A stretch of 64,000 nt of DNA from Pedobacter cryotolerans (GTDB lineage: Bacteria > Bacteroidota > Bacteroidia > Sphingobacteriales > Sphingobacteriaceae): NCBI RefSeq assembly GCF_005116475.1, contig NZ_SWBO01000001.1:124001-188000 (forward strand), read 5' to 3'. The number at the start of each line of letters is the position of its first letter. The stretch's first letter is position 1. A program made the position numbers and the translations under genes. Shown in pieces: positions 54,239 to 63,427 of this stretch. Below the pieces are notes generated by a model. It searched no databases. It had not been told where the DNA came from and was given only the letters and a program-made list of their open reading frames with translations.

Positions 54239-55312
54239 ATGATTACTACTGAACAAGTTTTATCCGCTTTGCGTAATGTTGAAGACCCAGATTTGAAAAA
54301 AGATTTGGTAACACTTAACATGATCAAGGATGTTAAAATTGAAGATAATAAAGTTGCCTTTACTTTAGAATTAACAACGCCAGCATGCCCAATGAAGGAA
54401 ATGTTGAAGAATGCTTGTACCAACGCGGTTAAACATTTTGTTGCGGCAGACGCTGAAGTAAATATCAATATTACATCAAGGGTTACAAAACCTGTAGATA
54501 CCACACAATTGAATGCAATCAAAAATATCATATTGGTTTCTTCTGGCAAGGGTGGTGTAGGTAAATCTACTGTTGCGAGCAATTTGGCAGTAACATTGGC
54601 AGCACAAGGAGCAAAAGTTGGCTTAATTGACGCCGATATTTACGGCCCATCCGTGCCAATTATGTTTGGTTTAGTAGGCGCTAAACCAAGCGCAAGAGAA
54701 ACTGAAGATGGAAAAACTTTGATTTTGCCAATTGAAAAATACGGCATTAAATTATTGTCGCTAGGTTTCTTTGCAGATCCAGATCAACCTGTGCCTTGGC
54801 GTGGCCCAATGGCATCTAACGCTATCAAACAGTTGTTTAATGATGCAGATTGGGGAGAATTGGATTATCTTTTTGTAGATCTTCCTCCTGGTACTGGCGA
54901 TATTCATATTACCATTACGCAGAGTTTTCCGATAGCTGGAGCGGTAATTGTAACCACGCCGCAACAAGTAGCATTGGCAGATACGAGAAAAGGTTTAGCG
55001 ATGTTTCAAATGCCAAGCATTAATATTCCGGTATTAGGAGTGGTTGAAAACATGAGCTACTTTACACCAGCAGAACTACCAGAAAATAAATATTATATTT
55101 TTGGTAAAGATGGTGGCAAAGAGTTAGCAACTAAATATAATGTGCCATTTTTAGGCGAAATACCATTGGTACAAAGTATTACTGCGGCTGGCGATAATGG
55201 AGAACCAATTGCAATGGATGAAACAAGTCCGCTAGCTCAAGCGTTTAAAGAAATAGCAGGTAAAATGGCGCAACAGATTTCTATTAATAACGTACAACCA
55301 GCTAATTGTTAA
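54239..55312 (+). CDS. Mrp/ApbC family Fe-S cluster carrier ATPase
   Basis: 357 residues from the ATG at 54239 (an upstream in-frame TTG at 54221 is less likely). N-terminal MIP18-like domain (EQVLSALRNVEDPDLKKDLV, LELTTPACPMKEMLKNACTN), then a P-loop ATPase with the deviant Walker A SSGKGGVGKSTVASNLA, the switch GLIDADIYGPSVPIMFG, DYLFVDLPPGTGDIHIT and the C-terminal NMSYFTPAELP. It stores and transfers Fe-S clusters. Followed after 34 bases by a NifU-like gene with a matching role. Confidence 0.94.
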   Translation: MITTEQVLSALRNVEDPDLKKDLVTLNMIKDVKIEDNKVAFTLELTTPACPMKEMLKNACTNAVKHFVAADAEVNINITSRVTKPVDTTQLNAIKNIILVSSGKGGVGKSTVASNLAVTLAAQGAKVGLIDADIYGPSVPIMFGLVGAKPSARETEDGKTLILPIEKYGIKLLSLGFFADPDQPVPWRGPMASNAIKQLFNDADWGELDYLFVDLPPGTGDIHITITQSFPIAGAVIVTTPQQVALADTRKGLAMFQMPSINIPVLGVVENMSYFTPAELPENKYYIFGKDGGKELATKYNVPFLGEIPLVQSITAAGDNGEPIAMDETSPLAQAFKEIAGKMAQQISINNVQPANC

Positions 55313-55346
55313 AAAATTACTATTTTTATACTTTAAAAAATATAAG

Positions 55347-55592
55347 ATGAGTTTAAAGGAACAAGTGGAGCAAGCTTTAGAAACTATCAGGCCATATTTA
55401 ATTGCTGATGGTGGAAATGTTGCTATAGAAGAGATAACGCCAGATTATGTTGTAAAGTTAAGATTGTTAGGCAATTGTAGCAGCTGTAAAATGAGTTTTA
55501 TGACCATGAAGGCTGGTATTGAACAAGCCATTATGAAAGCTGTACCAGAAATTACAGGCGTAGTTGCTGTAGATTTGGCCGAGCAAGTTTAA
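55347..55592 (+). CDS. NifU C-terminal domain Fe-S scaffold protein
   Basis: 81 residues. The Nfu-type domain holds GNCSSCKMSFMTMKAGIEQA with the CxxC cluster-binding pair, and ETIRPYLIADGGNVAIEEI at the start. It carries Fe-S clusters to client proteins and is adjacent to the Mrp ATPase gene, 34 bases away. Confidence 0.93.
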   Translation: MSLKEQVEQALETIRPYLIADGGNVAIEEITPDYVVKLRLLGNCSSCKMSFMTMKAGIEQAIMKAVPEITGVVAVDLAEQV

Positions 55593-55634
55593 GTCATTTA
55601 ACACATTTTAACTAGCCATAATACCTTTTACAAG

Positions 55635-55642
55635 TATTTTTG
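55635..55642 (+). promoter_or_regulatory. -7 box before the carboxypeptidase-regulatory-domain gene
   Basis: TATTTTTG (TAnnTTTG) lies 4 bases before the ATG at 55647, suggesting a leaderless or very short-leader mRNA. Only sequence similarity supports it. Confidence 0.3.
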
Positions 55643-55646
55643 TGTG

Positions 55647-56288
55647 ATGAAATATTGTTTAACCATATTATTGATCTTTTTTGTTACGGGTGTTTTTGCG
55701 CAAAGCGAAAGCAAAAGCAACAAACTGGTGCAGCTTTCGGGTATTATAACCGATGCTGACAGTAATATTGTTGTGCCTTATGTTACCATCACAAACTTGA
55801 GTAACAAAAATCAAAAGTACGCAGCAAATTATCAAGGATATTATTCTTTTATTGTAAACCCAGGCGATACAATTTTATATTCTGCTGTTGGTTTTACAAG
55901 TAAAACATTGGTTTTGCCTACAGAAATTGCCGAGCATAAATATACCGCAATGGTTAAGCTAAAGTCGGAGATTGTGTATTTACAAACCGTTCGCGTATAT
56001 CCTTGGGCAACTGTTGAAGAGTTCACTAAAGATTTTTTAACCATGAAAGTTGCTGATGATGATATGGCAATTGCCAAGAAAAACTTATCGCCTAAAGCAC
56101 TTAGAGGAGCAATACTAACTTTGCCTAGAGATGCACAAGAGATTAGTAATAGCAATTATCGGTATAATTTCGATCGGATGGTAAACGTTAATATGCGCCA
56201 AACCAACCCATTCTTAAACCCATTTGCTTGGGGTAAATTAATTCAAATGATTTCTAACGGCGATAAAAGCCGTGCAGAGGAGAGATAA
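55647..56288 (+). CDS. Exported protein with carboxypeptidase-regulatory-like domain
   Basis: 213 residues from the ATG at 55647. Signal peptide (YCLTILLIFFVTGVFAQ), then a CarboxypepD_reg-like beta domain (LVQLSGIITDADSNIVVPYV, YAANYQGYYSFIVNPGDTIL, GFTSKTLVLP; about 30-110), then a predicted helical C-terminus (EFTKDFLTMKVADDDMAI). Such domains decorate many Bacteroidetes envelope proteins; the role of this one is unknown. Confidence 0.85.
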   Translation: MKYCLTILLIFFVTGVFAQSESKSNKLVQLSGIITDADSNIVVPYVTITNLSNKNQKYAANYQGYYSFIVNPGDTILYSAVGFTSKTLVLPTEIAEHKYTAMVKLKSEIVYLQTVRVYPWATVEEFTKDFLTMKVADDDMAIAKKNLSPKALRGAILTLPRDAQEISNSNYRYNFDRMVNVNMRQTNPFLNPFAWGKLIQMISNGDKSRAEER

Positions 56289-56402
56289 TTAAAACATCAT
56301 TGTCAGTGTCTGAGCGTAGTCGAAGACATACTTTGATGAATGCATCTATTAAAAATCCTTCGACTATCAGCCACGGCAGACAATTGTTCAGGATAACTTT
56401 AA
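56289..56402. repeat. REP-like sequence downstream of the exported protein gene
   Basis: Contains CTGAGCGTAGTCGAAGACAT (about 56310) and an inverted partial counterpart ATCCTTCGACTATCAG (about 56356). This is the same CTTCGACT.CGCTCAG theme as in the 208-base dispersed repeat. Confidence 0.45.
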
Positions 56403-56960
56403 TTATCTTTTCTTGCTTTGCTTAGGGAAACGCATTTTATAATCTGTTCTAACATTGCCTTTAGAAATGTTATCTAATTTGCTTTTCAGCAGCTGCCTGC
56501 GAAGTAAACTTAATTTATCTGTAAAAAGTTTGCCTTCAATATGATCATATTCATGTTGAATCACTCTTGCTGAAAAACCACTCACTTTTTCTTCGTGTTT
56601 TACCCAATTTTCATCGTAATAACTTATCAGGATGTTTGGTTTACGCATTACATCTTCACGCACTTCTGGTATACTTAAACAGCCTTCGTTAAATGCCCAT
56701 GGTTCACCAGTTTCTTCTAAAATTTGAGCATTAATAAAAACCTTAACGTAGGCTTCCTCATCTTCATCGCCTTTGGTGTCAACAATAAATAAACGGATAG
56801 GCAAACCAACTTGCGGAGCAGCTAAACCCACCCCACTGGCATGGTACATGGTATCGAACATGTTTTTGATCAGTTCTTGTAAATCAGGATAGGTTTCATC
56901 AATATCAACACAAACCTTCTTTAAAACTGGATCTCCGTAAGCTACTATTGGTAATTTCAT
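56403..56960 (-). CDS. def: Peptide deformylase
   Basis: 185 residues. The three active-site motifs are HASGVGLAAPQVGLPIRLFI (motif 1), EGCLSIPEVREDV (motif 2) and QHEYDHIEGKLFTD (HExxH, metal ligands). It removes N-formyl groups from nascent proteins. Type I by length and motif order. A -7-like TACTTTTG on the minus strand is at 56987-56994. Confidence 0.95.
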   Translation of the reverse strand: MKLPIVAYGDPVLKKVCVDIDETYPDLQELIKNMFDTMYHASGVGLAAPQVGLPIRLFIVDTKGDEDEEAYVKVFINAQILEETGEPWAFNEGCLSIPEVREDVMRKPNILISYYDENWVKHEEKVSGFSARVIQHEYDHIEGKLFTDKLSLLRRQLLKSKLDNISKGNVRTDYKMRFPKQSKKR

Positions 56961-57321
56961 CAGAATTTATTTCTTTTTAATTGCAGCAAAAGTACGAATT
57001 ATTGGTTTAAAAGGAAATTAGAATTAGGTTCACTACATGCAAATGACAGCTTATGCGTTTATTTTTGCTCTTTTTCACGAAAAACATTGTAGGTAATTCT
57101 TCGCACTAACAGTCCTTCTTTTCGTTTCTCCCGAAGAAAAATCGGGATCCACTTCAATAAGGTTTATATTACAAAGCTAGTGGTTCATAGGCGTGAGCGC
57201 ATATCAACTACCTTCCATCAAGTTAGGCTTAATCTTCAGTTAAATAAAATGTAGTAACTTGATTATTGTCTATAATTAATTTCCTTATTGTTATGGATTA
57301 AAATTTTAAGTAAATTTGATT
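56961..57321. other. Intergenic region with REP-like fragments
   Basis: No gene. A hairpin around TCTCCCGAAG/ATCGGGATC lies near 57128-57152, and AAGGTTTATATTACAAAGC at about 57160 resembles part of the 208-base dispersed repeat. The side next to 57322 likely contains the antitoxin promoter. Confidence 0.4.
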
Positions 57322-57549
57322 ATGAACATAGAGGCAGAAAAACTTAGTGTGTTGCAACAGATTATTAATACAAATGATTTGGATTTAATAAGGGATATTA
57401 AGCAACTGTTAAATAGTAAACAGGTTGATTGGTTTGATGGACTTAGCAAAGTACAAAGAAATGATGTGGAAGAAGGAATTGCTCAACTTGATAAGGGAGA
57501 GGTTTTAACTCATGAAGATGTTAAAATGAAATTTAATCTATACCCATGA
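57322..57549 (+). CDS. Putative antitoxin of a ParE-type pair
   Basis: 75 residues from the ATG at 57322 (an upstream TTG at 57316 would add 2 residues). Small and acidic with two helices (EKLSVLQQIINTNDLDLIRD IKQLL) and the segment WFDGLSKVQRNDVEEGIAQL DKGEVLTHEDV typical of antitoxins placed before ParE genes. It overlaps the toxin start by 4 bases (ATGA-type), so they are translated together. It would neutralise the toxin and repress the operon. Confidence 0.78.
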   Translation: MNIEAEKLSVLQQIINTNDLDLIRDIKQLLNSKQVDWFDGLSKVQRNDVEEGIAQLDKGEVLTHEDVKMKFNLYP

Positions 57550-57848
57550 ACATTATATGGTCTAATAAAGCAGTAGAAACACTTCAAAAAAATGTTGACT
57601 ATCTACTGGAAAATTGGCCCGAAGTAGAATCTAAGAAATTTTTAAAAAGAGTTTTTGAATATATCGAAACAATTAGCTCGGCACCTTTTATAGCCCGTAA
57701 AACTTTCAAAACTAAGCATACTTACATTGGTGTAATTGTTCCACAAATTTCTGTTATTTATAGAATAAAGCAGAAGAGCAATACGCTAGAGATTGTAACT
57801 TTTATTGACAATAGACAAAGTTTAAAAAAGAATAAACGTAACCTTTAA
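57546..57848 (+). CDS. ParE/RelE-family toxin
   Basis: 100 residues. IIWSNKAVETLQKNVDYLLE NWPE, KKFLKRVFEYIETI and YIGVIVPQISVIYRIKQKSN fit the ParE/RelE fold, which inhibits gyrase (ParE) or cleaves mRNA (RelE); which one cannot be told. It overlaps the antitoxin gene by 4 bases. It is convergent with the M16 peptidase gene, also overlapping it by 4 bases. Confidence 0.82.
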   Translation: MNIIWSNKAVETLQKNVDYLLENWPEVESKKFLKRVFEYIETISSAPFIARKTFKTKHTYIGVIVPQISVIYRIKQKSNTLEIVTFIDNRQSLKKNKRNL

Positions 57849-59077
57849 TCTCCAGTAGGATAAAAAGTTAACGAACTCAGCTTATCTTCATCCAAAATCT
57901 CATTGGCAATATTCGCCATATCAGTGCTACTAACTGCCCTAATTTTATTAAAAACCGTTGCCAAATCATCAATTTTATTATAATCGATTAAGCTTTTGGC
58001 CATCGAGATTATTAATCCCATTCTGTTTTCTTCGCCTAAAGCAATTTGACCAATAAACTTGTTTTTTGCTTTTTGAAGCTGTATTTCTGTTAACGGATTT
58101 GCTTTTATCTTTTTAAATTCTTTAGAGATCAAGCTAAAAGCCTTGTCCAATTTTTCTTGGTCTGTGCCAAAGTATAAAGCAAAAATTCCTGTATCGCTCA
58201 GCGGACTATAATTGGATTCAATGGTATAAGCAATGCCGTATTTTTCTCTAATCTGCAGGTTTAAAATAGAACTCATTCCTGTTCCGCCGAGCATATTATT
58301 TAGCAATAATAAACCGGCTTTGTATGGATGATGCAACGAATAAGCTTGTGTGCCCATCATTACATGCGCTTGCGAAATTTGCTTTTCGACTACTACATTT
58401 TGTGTAATACTTGGTTTTGGAGCAATGCGGATTTTGGGAGATAAATTTGCGGGAACAGGCTCAAAATGTTTGGCGCCAATTTTTACAAATTTATTTAAAC
58501 TGTAGTTTCCAATAACGGCAACAACTATCTCATCAGTTTTATAATTGGCTGCAATAAAATTTAAGATGTCTTTTCGGGTTAAAGCATTTACCGTTTTTGG
58601 CGTCCCTAAAATATTTCTCCCAAAGGGATGTCCAGCGAATAGTTGATCTTCAAAATCATCATTTATCGCTTCTTCTGGCTGATCTAAATAAGAGGTAATT
58701 TCATCCAAAATCACGCTTTTCTCTTTTTCCATTTCATCTTCCGGGAAAACTGAATGGAAGACAATATCGTTAAACAGCTCTAATGTTCTATCTAAATAAG
58801 GGTTTAAAAAAGAAGCATGAATACAGGTATATTCTTTGGTGGTGTATGCATTTAAATCAGCCCCAACACTCTCTAGCCTATTCAAAATCTGATTGGTATT
58901 TCGCTTTTCTGTGCGTTTAAAAATCAAATGTTCAATAAAATGAGCCAAACCCATTTGTTGCTCTTCTTCATCGCGACTACCGCTATTGATAATAATGCAA
59001 GCATGTGAAATTGGCGAAGAAAAAGGGACATGCAAAAGTCTAATGCCGTTGCTTAGGGTATGAACGTTATATTCCAT
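57845..59077 (-). CDS. M16 family zinc peptidase
   Basis: 410 residues, single-chain pitrilysin/processing-peptidase type with the inverted zinc motif HFIEHLIFK (HxxEH) near residue 45 and the third ligand Glu about 70 residues later. The second, inactive M16 half is at about 200-400 (GLLLLNNMLGGTGMSSILNL; EKYGIAYTIESNYSPLSDTG). No signal peptide, so cytoplasmic. It degrades peptides. Confidence 0.92.
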   Translation of the reverse strand: MEYNVHTLSNGIRLLHVPFSSPISHACIIINSGSRDEEEQQMGLAHFIEHLIFKRTEKRNTNQILNRLESVGADLNAYTTKEYTCIHASFLNPYLDRTLELFNDIVFHSVFPEDEMEKEKSVILDEITSYLDQPEEAINDDFEDQLFAGHPFGRNILGTPKTVNALTRKDILNFIAANYKTDEIVVAVIGNYSLNKFVKIGAKHFEPVPANLSPKIRIAPKPSITQNVVVEKQISQAHVMMGTQAYSLHHPYKAGLLLLNNMLGGTGMSSILNLQIREKYGIAYTIESNYSPLSDTGIFALYFGTDQEKLDKAFSLISKEFKKIKANPLTEIQLQKAKNKFIGQIALGEENRMGLIISMAKSLIDYNKIDDLATVFNKIRAVSSTDMANIANEILDEDKLSSLTFYPTGD

Positions 59078-59099
59078 TGGTTAGCAAAGATAAGGGATT

Positions 59100-59330
59100 T
59101 GATTAAAGATTCGTCATGCTCAGCTCGACTGGGCATCGTAATGCGCTGCTAGGTTTTTGTAAGTGTTCCTTTCTATCGCATTAAGATTCCCGCTTTCACG
59201 GGAATGACGCGAACTCTAATTTCAAATTCTTCATGCTCAGCTAGACTGGGCATCGTAATGCTTTAGTAGGTTTGTAATTATTAACTTCTATCGCCTTACG
59301 ATTCCCGTTTGCACGGGAATGACGGAGCTT
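59100..59330. repeat. Tandem repeat of about 116 bases with REP-like hairpins
   Basis: Unit 1 (about 59113-59228) and unit 2 (about 59229-59333) share CATGCTCAGCTCGACTGGGC (or CTAGACTGGG), ATCGTAATG, TAGGTTT and GATTCCCG...CGGGAATGACG. Each unit ends in a hairpin of ATTCCCG/CGGGAAT. A partial copy in opposite orientation lies at 43025-43062 (GCATTACGATGCCCAGT). No gene; the last bases before 59416 should contain the htpG promoter. Confidence 0.75.
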
Positions 59331-59415
59331 TCATAACCCTGTCATTTTGACTTATAAAATCTTTTGGAACAAGCATTGATAACCTAAAGTATAATCAAAA
59401 AATTATACATTAATT

Positions 59416-61302
59416 ATGACAACAGAAAAAGGAAGTATTTCCATACACACTGAAAACATTTTCCCAATCATCAAGAAATTCCTGTATTCGGATAATGAAA
59501 TCTTTTTAAGGGAACTAGTTTCTAACGCAGTTGATGCGGTTCAAAAAATAAAACGTTTAGGGTCGCTTGGTCAATTCAATGGCGAAGTTGGCGAACCCTT
59601 AGTAGAAGTAAGTTTAGATGCAGCAGCAAAAACCATTACCATTAGCGATAACGGTTTAGGTATGACTGCCGAAGAAATTAAAAAATACATCAATCAAGTA
59701 GCTTTTTCTGGCGCAAGCGAGTTTGTAGAAAAGTTTAAAGACGCTAAAGATGCCAACGAAATTATTGGTAAATTCGGTTTAGGGTTCTATTCTGCGTTTA
59801 TGGTTTCAGATTTAGTAGAAATTCAAACTTTATCTTATCAGGATGGTGCTGAACCAGCAAAATGGACTTGCGATGGTAGCACATCTTTCGAAATTAGCGA
59901 AGGTAGTAGAACTACTCGTGGTACAAGCATTATTTTACATGTTAATGCAGAATCTGAAGAGTTTTTAAGCGAAGGTAAATTGCAAGAAATCTTAGATAAA
60001 TACGCTAAATTTTTACCCGTACCGATTAAGTTTGGTACAAAAACTACACAAGAAGAAGATGGTGTTGATGAAGAAGAAAAACCAAAATATAAATCAGTTG
60101 AGGTTGATAACATCGTTAATACAACCAATCCGATTTGGACTAAAGCGCCTGCAGATTTGTCAGATGCAGATTATTTAGATTTCTACAAACAATTATATCC
60201 ATTTGGTGAAGATCCTTTATTTTGGATACACCTAAACGTTGATTATCCTTTCAATTTAACAGGCGTTTTATACTTCCCTAAAGTAAAAGATGATTTTGAT
60301 ATGCAACGCAACAAAATCAAATTATATAGTCGCCAAGTATTTATTACTGATGAAGTAAAAGACATTGTTCCAGAATTTTTAATGTTATTACATGGTGTAA
60401 TTGATTCTCCAGATATTCCATTAAATGTATCTAGAAGCTTCTTACAAGCAGATAGCAATGTTAAAAAAATAAACAGTTATATCACTAAAAAAGTAGCGGA
60501 TAAATTAGCCGAATTATTTAACAAAGACCGTAAAGCTTACGAAGAAAAATGGAGCAATATTGGTTTATTCGTTAAATACGGAATGATTAGCGAAGAGAAA
60601 TTCTACGATAAAGGAAAAGATTTCGCTTTGTTAACCAATACCAAAGGCGAGAACTTTACTTTCGAAGAGTACAAGGAAAAAGTTGCACCAGTTCAAACTG
60701 ATAAAAACGGAACCGTAGTTTATTTATATACTACAGATACCGAAAAACAAGATGGTTTTATCCAATCGGCAGAGAAAAAAGGTTATGATGTATTGGTAAT
60801 GAACACGCCAATTGACAGTCACTTTGTGAGTAGTTTAGAACAAAAATTAGAGAAAACACAATTGAAACGTGTTGATGCTAGTGTTGCCAATCAATTAATA
60901 GAAAAAGACGAAGTTTTAGAATCTGTTTTAAGCGAAGAGCAATCTACAAGTGTTAAAGCAATTTTCGAAAAAGCAATTGCTAAACCTAATTTTAGTGTAG
61001 AAGTTGTTGGCTTAAGTCCAGATGATTCTCCTGTAACCGTTACCATGGATGAATTTATGCGTAGAATGAAAGACATGGCTAAAATGGGTGGCGGAATGAG
61101 TTTTTACGGAAACATGCCAGATAGTTATAAAGTTGCCATCAACGGAAACCACAAATTGGTAAGCAAAATTTTAGCATCGGCTGATGAAACAGAGCAAAGC
61201 AAATTTGCCAAACAAGCGGTTGATTTGGCTTTACTTTCTCAAGGCATGTTAACAGGAGCAGAATTAACTGCTTTTGTAAGCAGAAGTGTAGAGTTGATAT
61301 AA
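59416..61302 (+). CDS. htpG: Molecular chaperone HtpG (Hsp90)
   Basis: 628 residues. ATPase domain motifs: DNEIFLRELVSNAVDAVQKI (N box), ITISDNGLGMTAEEIKKYI, GKFGLGFYSAFMVSD. The middle domain has YPFNLTGVLYFPKVKDDFD. The acidic C-terminal dimerisation domain is shorter than in E. coli HtpG. It assists folding of client proteins under stress. Monocistronic; the gap of 161 bases to the next gene holds no strong hairpin. Confidence 0.97.
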   Translation: MTTEKGSISIHTENIFPIIKKFLYSDNEIFLRELVSNAVDAVQKIKRLGSLGQFNGEVGEPLVEVSLDAAAKTITISDNGLGMTAEEIKKYINQVAFSGASEFVEKFKDAKDANEIIGKFGLGFYSAFMVSDLVEIQTLSYQDGAEPAKWTCDGSTSFEISEGSRTTRGTSIILHVNAESEEFLSEGKLQEILDKYAKFLPVPIKFGTKTTQEEDGVDEEEKPKYKSVEVDNIVNTTNPIWTKAPADLSDADYLDFYKQLYPFGEDPLFWIHLNVDYPFNLTGVLYFPKVKDDFDMQRNKIKLYSRQVFITDEVKDIVPEFLMLLHGVIDSPDIPLNVSRSFLQADSNVKKINSYITKKVADKLAELFNKDRKAYEEKWSNIGLFVKYGMISEEKFYDKGKDFALLTNTKGENFTFEEYKEKVAPVQTDKNGTVVYLYTTDTEKQDGFIQSAEKKGYDVLVMNTPIDSHFVSSLEQKLEKTQLKRVDASVANQLIEKDEVLESVLSEEQSTSVKAIFEKAIAKPNFSVEVVGLSPDDSPVTVTMDEFMRRMKDMAKMGGGMSFYGNMPDSYKVAINGNHKLVSKILASADETEQSKFAKQAVDLALLSQGMLTGAELTAFVSRSVELI

Positions 61303-61463
61303 CCCCAAACCCCTAAAGGGGCTTCAGATTGTCAAAGTTCTATCGGTTGGTGTCTCACCAACCGAAACAAAATTTAAACCTGGTAGGTTTCAAAATCTAC
61401 GAGGTTTTTAACCACATAGACACATAGGAAACATAGTTTTTACAACACTGGCTATATTTCTAT

Positions 61464-62714
61464 ATGCTTATGTGGTTTATTATTTTTAAAACTAAAATGA
61501 GAAGATTACAATTATTACCCATCGCCATTTTTTGCCTATTCTTTTTTTTAATGAATTGGTACATTTTGGGCGGCTTACAAGTTGTGGCCCCCAAAAATTA
61601 TGTTTCAATCATATTTTGGATGGTGGTTGCTTCGAGCTCGATTGCTGTTTTATACGCTTTGCAAGGTATACAAAGCAGAGGCATGGGTAAGTTTTTTAAA
61701 ATTGCAACACACGTATTTTTAACACTTTTTGTAAGCGAACTTATTTTTGCAATCAATTTATTGCTAGCAGATATTTTTAGATTAATTTATGGTGTTTTTC
61801 ATCTCATTTCTGAAGGTAGTTTTGTAATTGCAAATCGACACCCATTTTTAATTGAGTTTGGAGTTTGTCTTTTTATACTCTCTGTTTTATTATTTATTTA
61901 CGGCATACTAAAAGGCAAATATGCTTATAGAGTAATTAAACATACTTTAACTTTTAAAGATTTGCCCCAAGCGTTTGATGGCTTTACCATAACCCAAATT
62001 TCTGATGTACATGCAGGGAGTTTTACTAACCCTAAAGCTGTTCAAAAAGGGATTGATTTAATCAATAAGCAACAATCAGATTTGTTTGTATTTACAGGCG
62101 ATTTGGTAAACAACAAAGCCGAAGAAATTAAACTTTACATTGGCCATTTTTCTCAAATTAAAGCGAAGTATGGGCAGTTTTCTATTTTAGGTAATCACGA
62201 TTATGGCGATTATGTAAAATGGGAAAATGATTTGGTTAAACGTGGCAACATGCAGCAACTTAAAAAATATCATGCAGAATTAGGCTTTCGTTTATTGCTA
62301 GATGAACATGTAGAACTGCAAAAAGATGGCGAGAAAATTATTTTGGCGGGGGTAGAAAATTGGGGTGTAGGTTTTGGTGAAAGAGGCGATTTACAAAAAG
62401 CTTTACAAGGAACCAAAATTGATGACTTTAAAGTTTTATTATCTCATGATCCTTCGCATTGGGAGGCTCAGGTAAAAAACAATCTTTCGCACATTCATTT
62501 AACTTTGGCGGGTCATACGCATGGTATGCAGTTCGGTGTTGAGCTTTTCGGCATCAAATGGAGCCCGGTTAAATTGCGATATAAACATTGGGCAGGCATT
62601 AAACGGATAAATGAAAAAGTATTGAACGTAAACCGTGGTTTTGGCTTTATTGGTTTTTCGGGCAGAGTTGGTATTTGGCCAGAAATTACGGTGATAGAAT
62701 TAAAGAAGGGTTAA
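61464..62714 (+). CDS. Membrane metallophosphoesterase
   Basis: 416 residues, or about 405 if the ATG at 61497 (MRRLQLLPIAIFCLFFF) is used. Four N-terminal transmembrane helices are followed by a calcineurin-like phosphoesterase domain (about 165-400): TQISDVHAGSF, VFTGDLVNN, ILGNHDYGDY, LSHDPSHWE and LTLAGHTHGMQFG. All five metal-binding motifs are present. The arrangement resembles YkuE/LpxH-like membrane phosphoesterases; the substrate is unknown. Confidence 0.92.
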   Translation: MLMWFIIFKTKMRRLQLLPIAIFCLFFFLMNWYILGGLQVVAPKNYVSIIFWMVVASSSIAVLYALQGIQSRGMGKFFKIATHVFLTLFVSELIFAINLLLADIFRLIYGVFHLISEGSFVIANRHPFLIEFGVCLFILSVLLFIYGILKGKYAYRVIKHTLTFKDLPQAFDGFTITQISDVHAGSFTNPKAVQKGIDLINKQQSDLFVFTGDLVNNKAEEIKLYIGHFSQIKAKYGQFSILGNHDYGDYVKWENDLVKRGNMQQLKKYHAELGFRLLLDEHVELQKDGEKIILAGVENWGVGFGERGDLQKALQGTKIDDFKVLLSHDPSHWEAQVKNNLSHIHLTLAGHTHGMQFGVELFGIKWSPVKLRYKHWAGIKRINEKVLNVNRGFGFIGFSGRVGIWPEITVIELKKG

Positions 62715-63427
62715 TAGAACCACAAATCTAAAGGATGAACACGGCTTTTTAACTTTAAAGAGATGTCATCATGAGCTTGTCGAAGGATTTTCATAGCTCC
62801 TGACTGCTTTACATATTGGTTTAGTGCACTTAAAAAAAGCTTTCCACTGTACTCAGGTTTATACTACAAAGTTGCTGGTTCTTGGGCAGTTTGCAACCCC
62901 TCATAGCAGAATAAAACAGCGTTAACTAAACGGGATTGTTGCGATATACTTTTTTAATTGTCATCCTGAGCGTAGTCGAAGGATAATTAAAAAAGATAAA
63001 GCAAAAAAGCCCGACTAATAATAATCGAGCTTCTGGATTTGCTTTTCAAAAAAGATAAATATTTAAAAGTTAATCTCTTATTTCTTTAAAAAGTTACGCT
63101 ATTTTACTTTTATGCTTAATGCTTTTGAGCGCATTTAGCTTGCCGTAAGCACTAAAAAGTTATCGAATAGGGTTAAATAAATTTATAAGGATAATTGATA
63201 TGCTTTACAAAATAGCAATCCATTAATTATTACACGGGTTTTTACTTTTTGCTTGAGTTATAGTTCATCAAAATTTGGTGGTAAAAATTTTTAACAGAAG
63301 CAGATTATGACGTTTAAAATCAATCAGTTAAAAATTAAGTTAAATTTTTGTAGCGTTTGATGAGCTAATCTCGTTCTTAAAGAAACAAGTTAATGGCCGT
63401 TAACAATTTTTAATTTAAAATTTAATC
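62715..63427. other. Intergenic region with dispersed repeat copy B
   Basis: 713 bases without a gene. Bases 62841-63047 are the inverted, nearly identical counterpart of 49982-50189. Before it, CATCATGAGCTTGTCGAAGG near 62767-62786 repeats the CTTCGAC theme in opposite sense. The last part before 63428 is AT-rich and should hold the lipoprotein promoter. Confidence 0.7.
62841..63047 (-). repeat. 208-base dispersed repeat, copy B
   Basis: Reverse complement of copy A (49982-50189), diverging at about eight positions by eye. It carries the hairpin AAGCCCGACTAATAATAATC with its partner, the segment CATCCTGAGCGTAGTCGAAG, and TTTGCAACCCCTCATAGCAG. It lies between two genes that are not homologous to those around copy A, so the repeat is mobile or has been duplicated. 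Confidence 0.8.
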
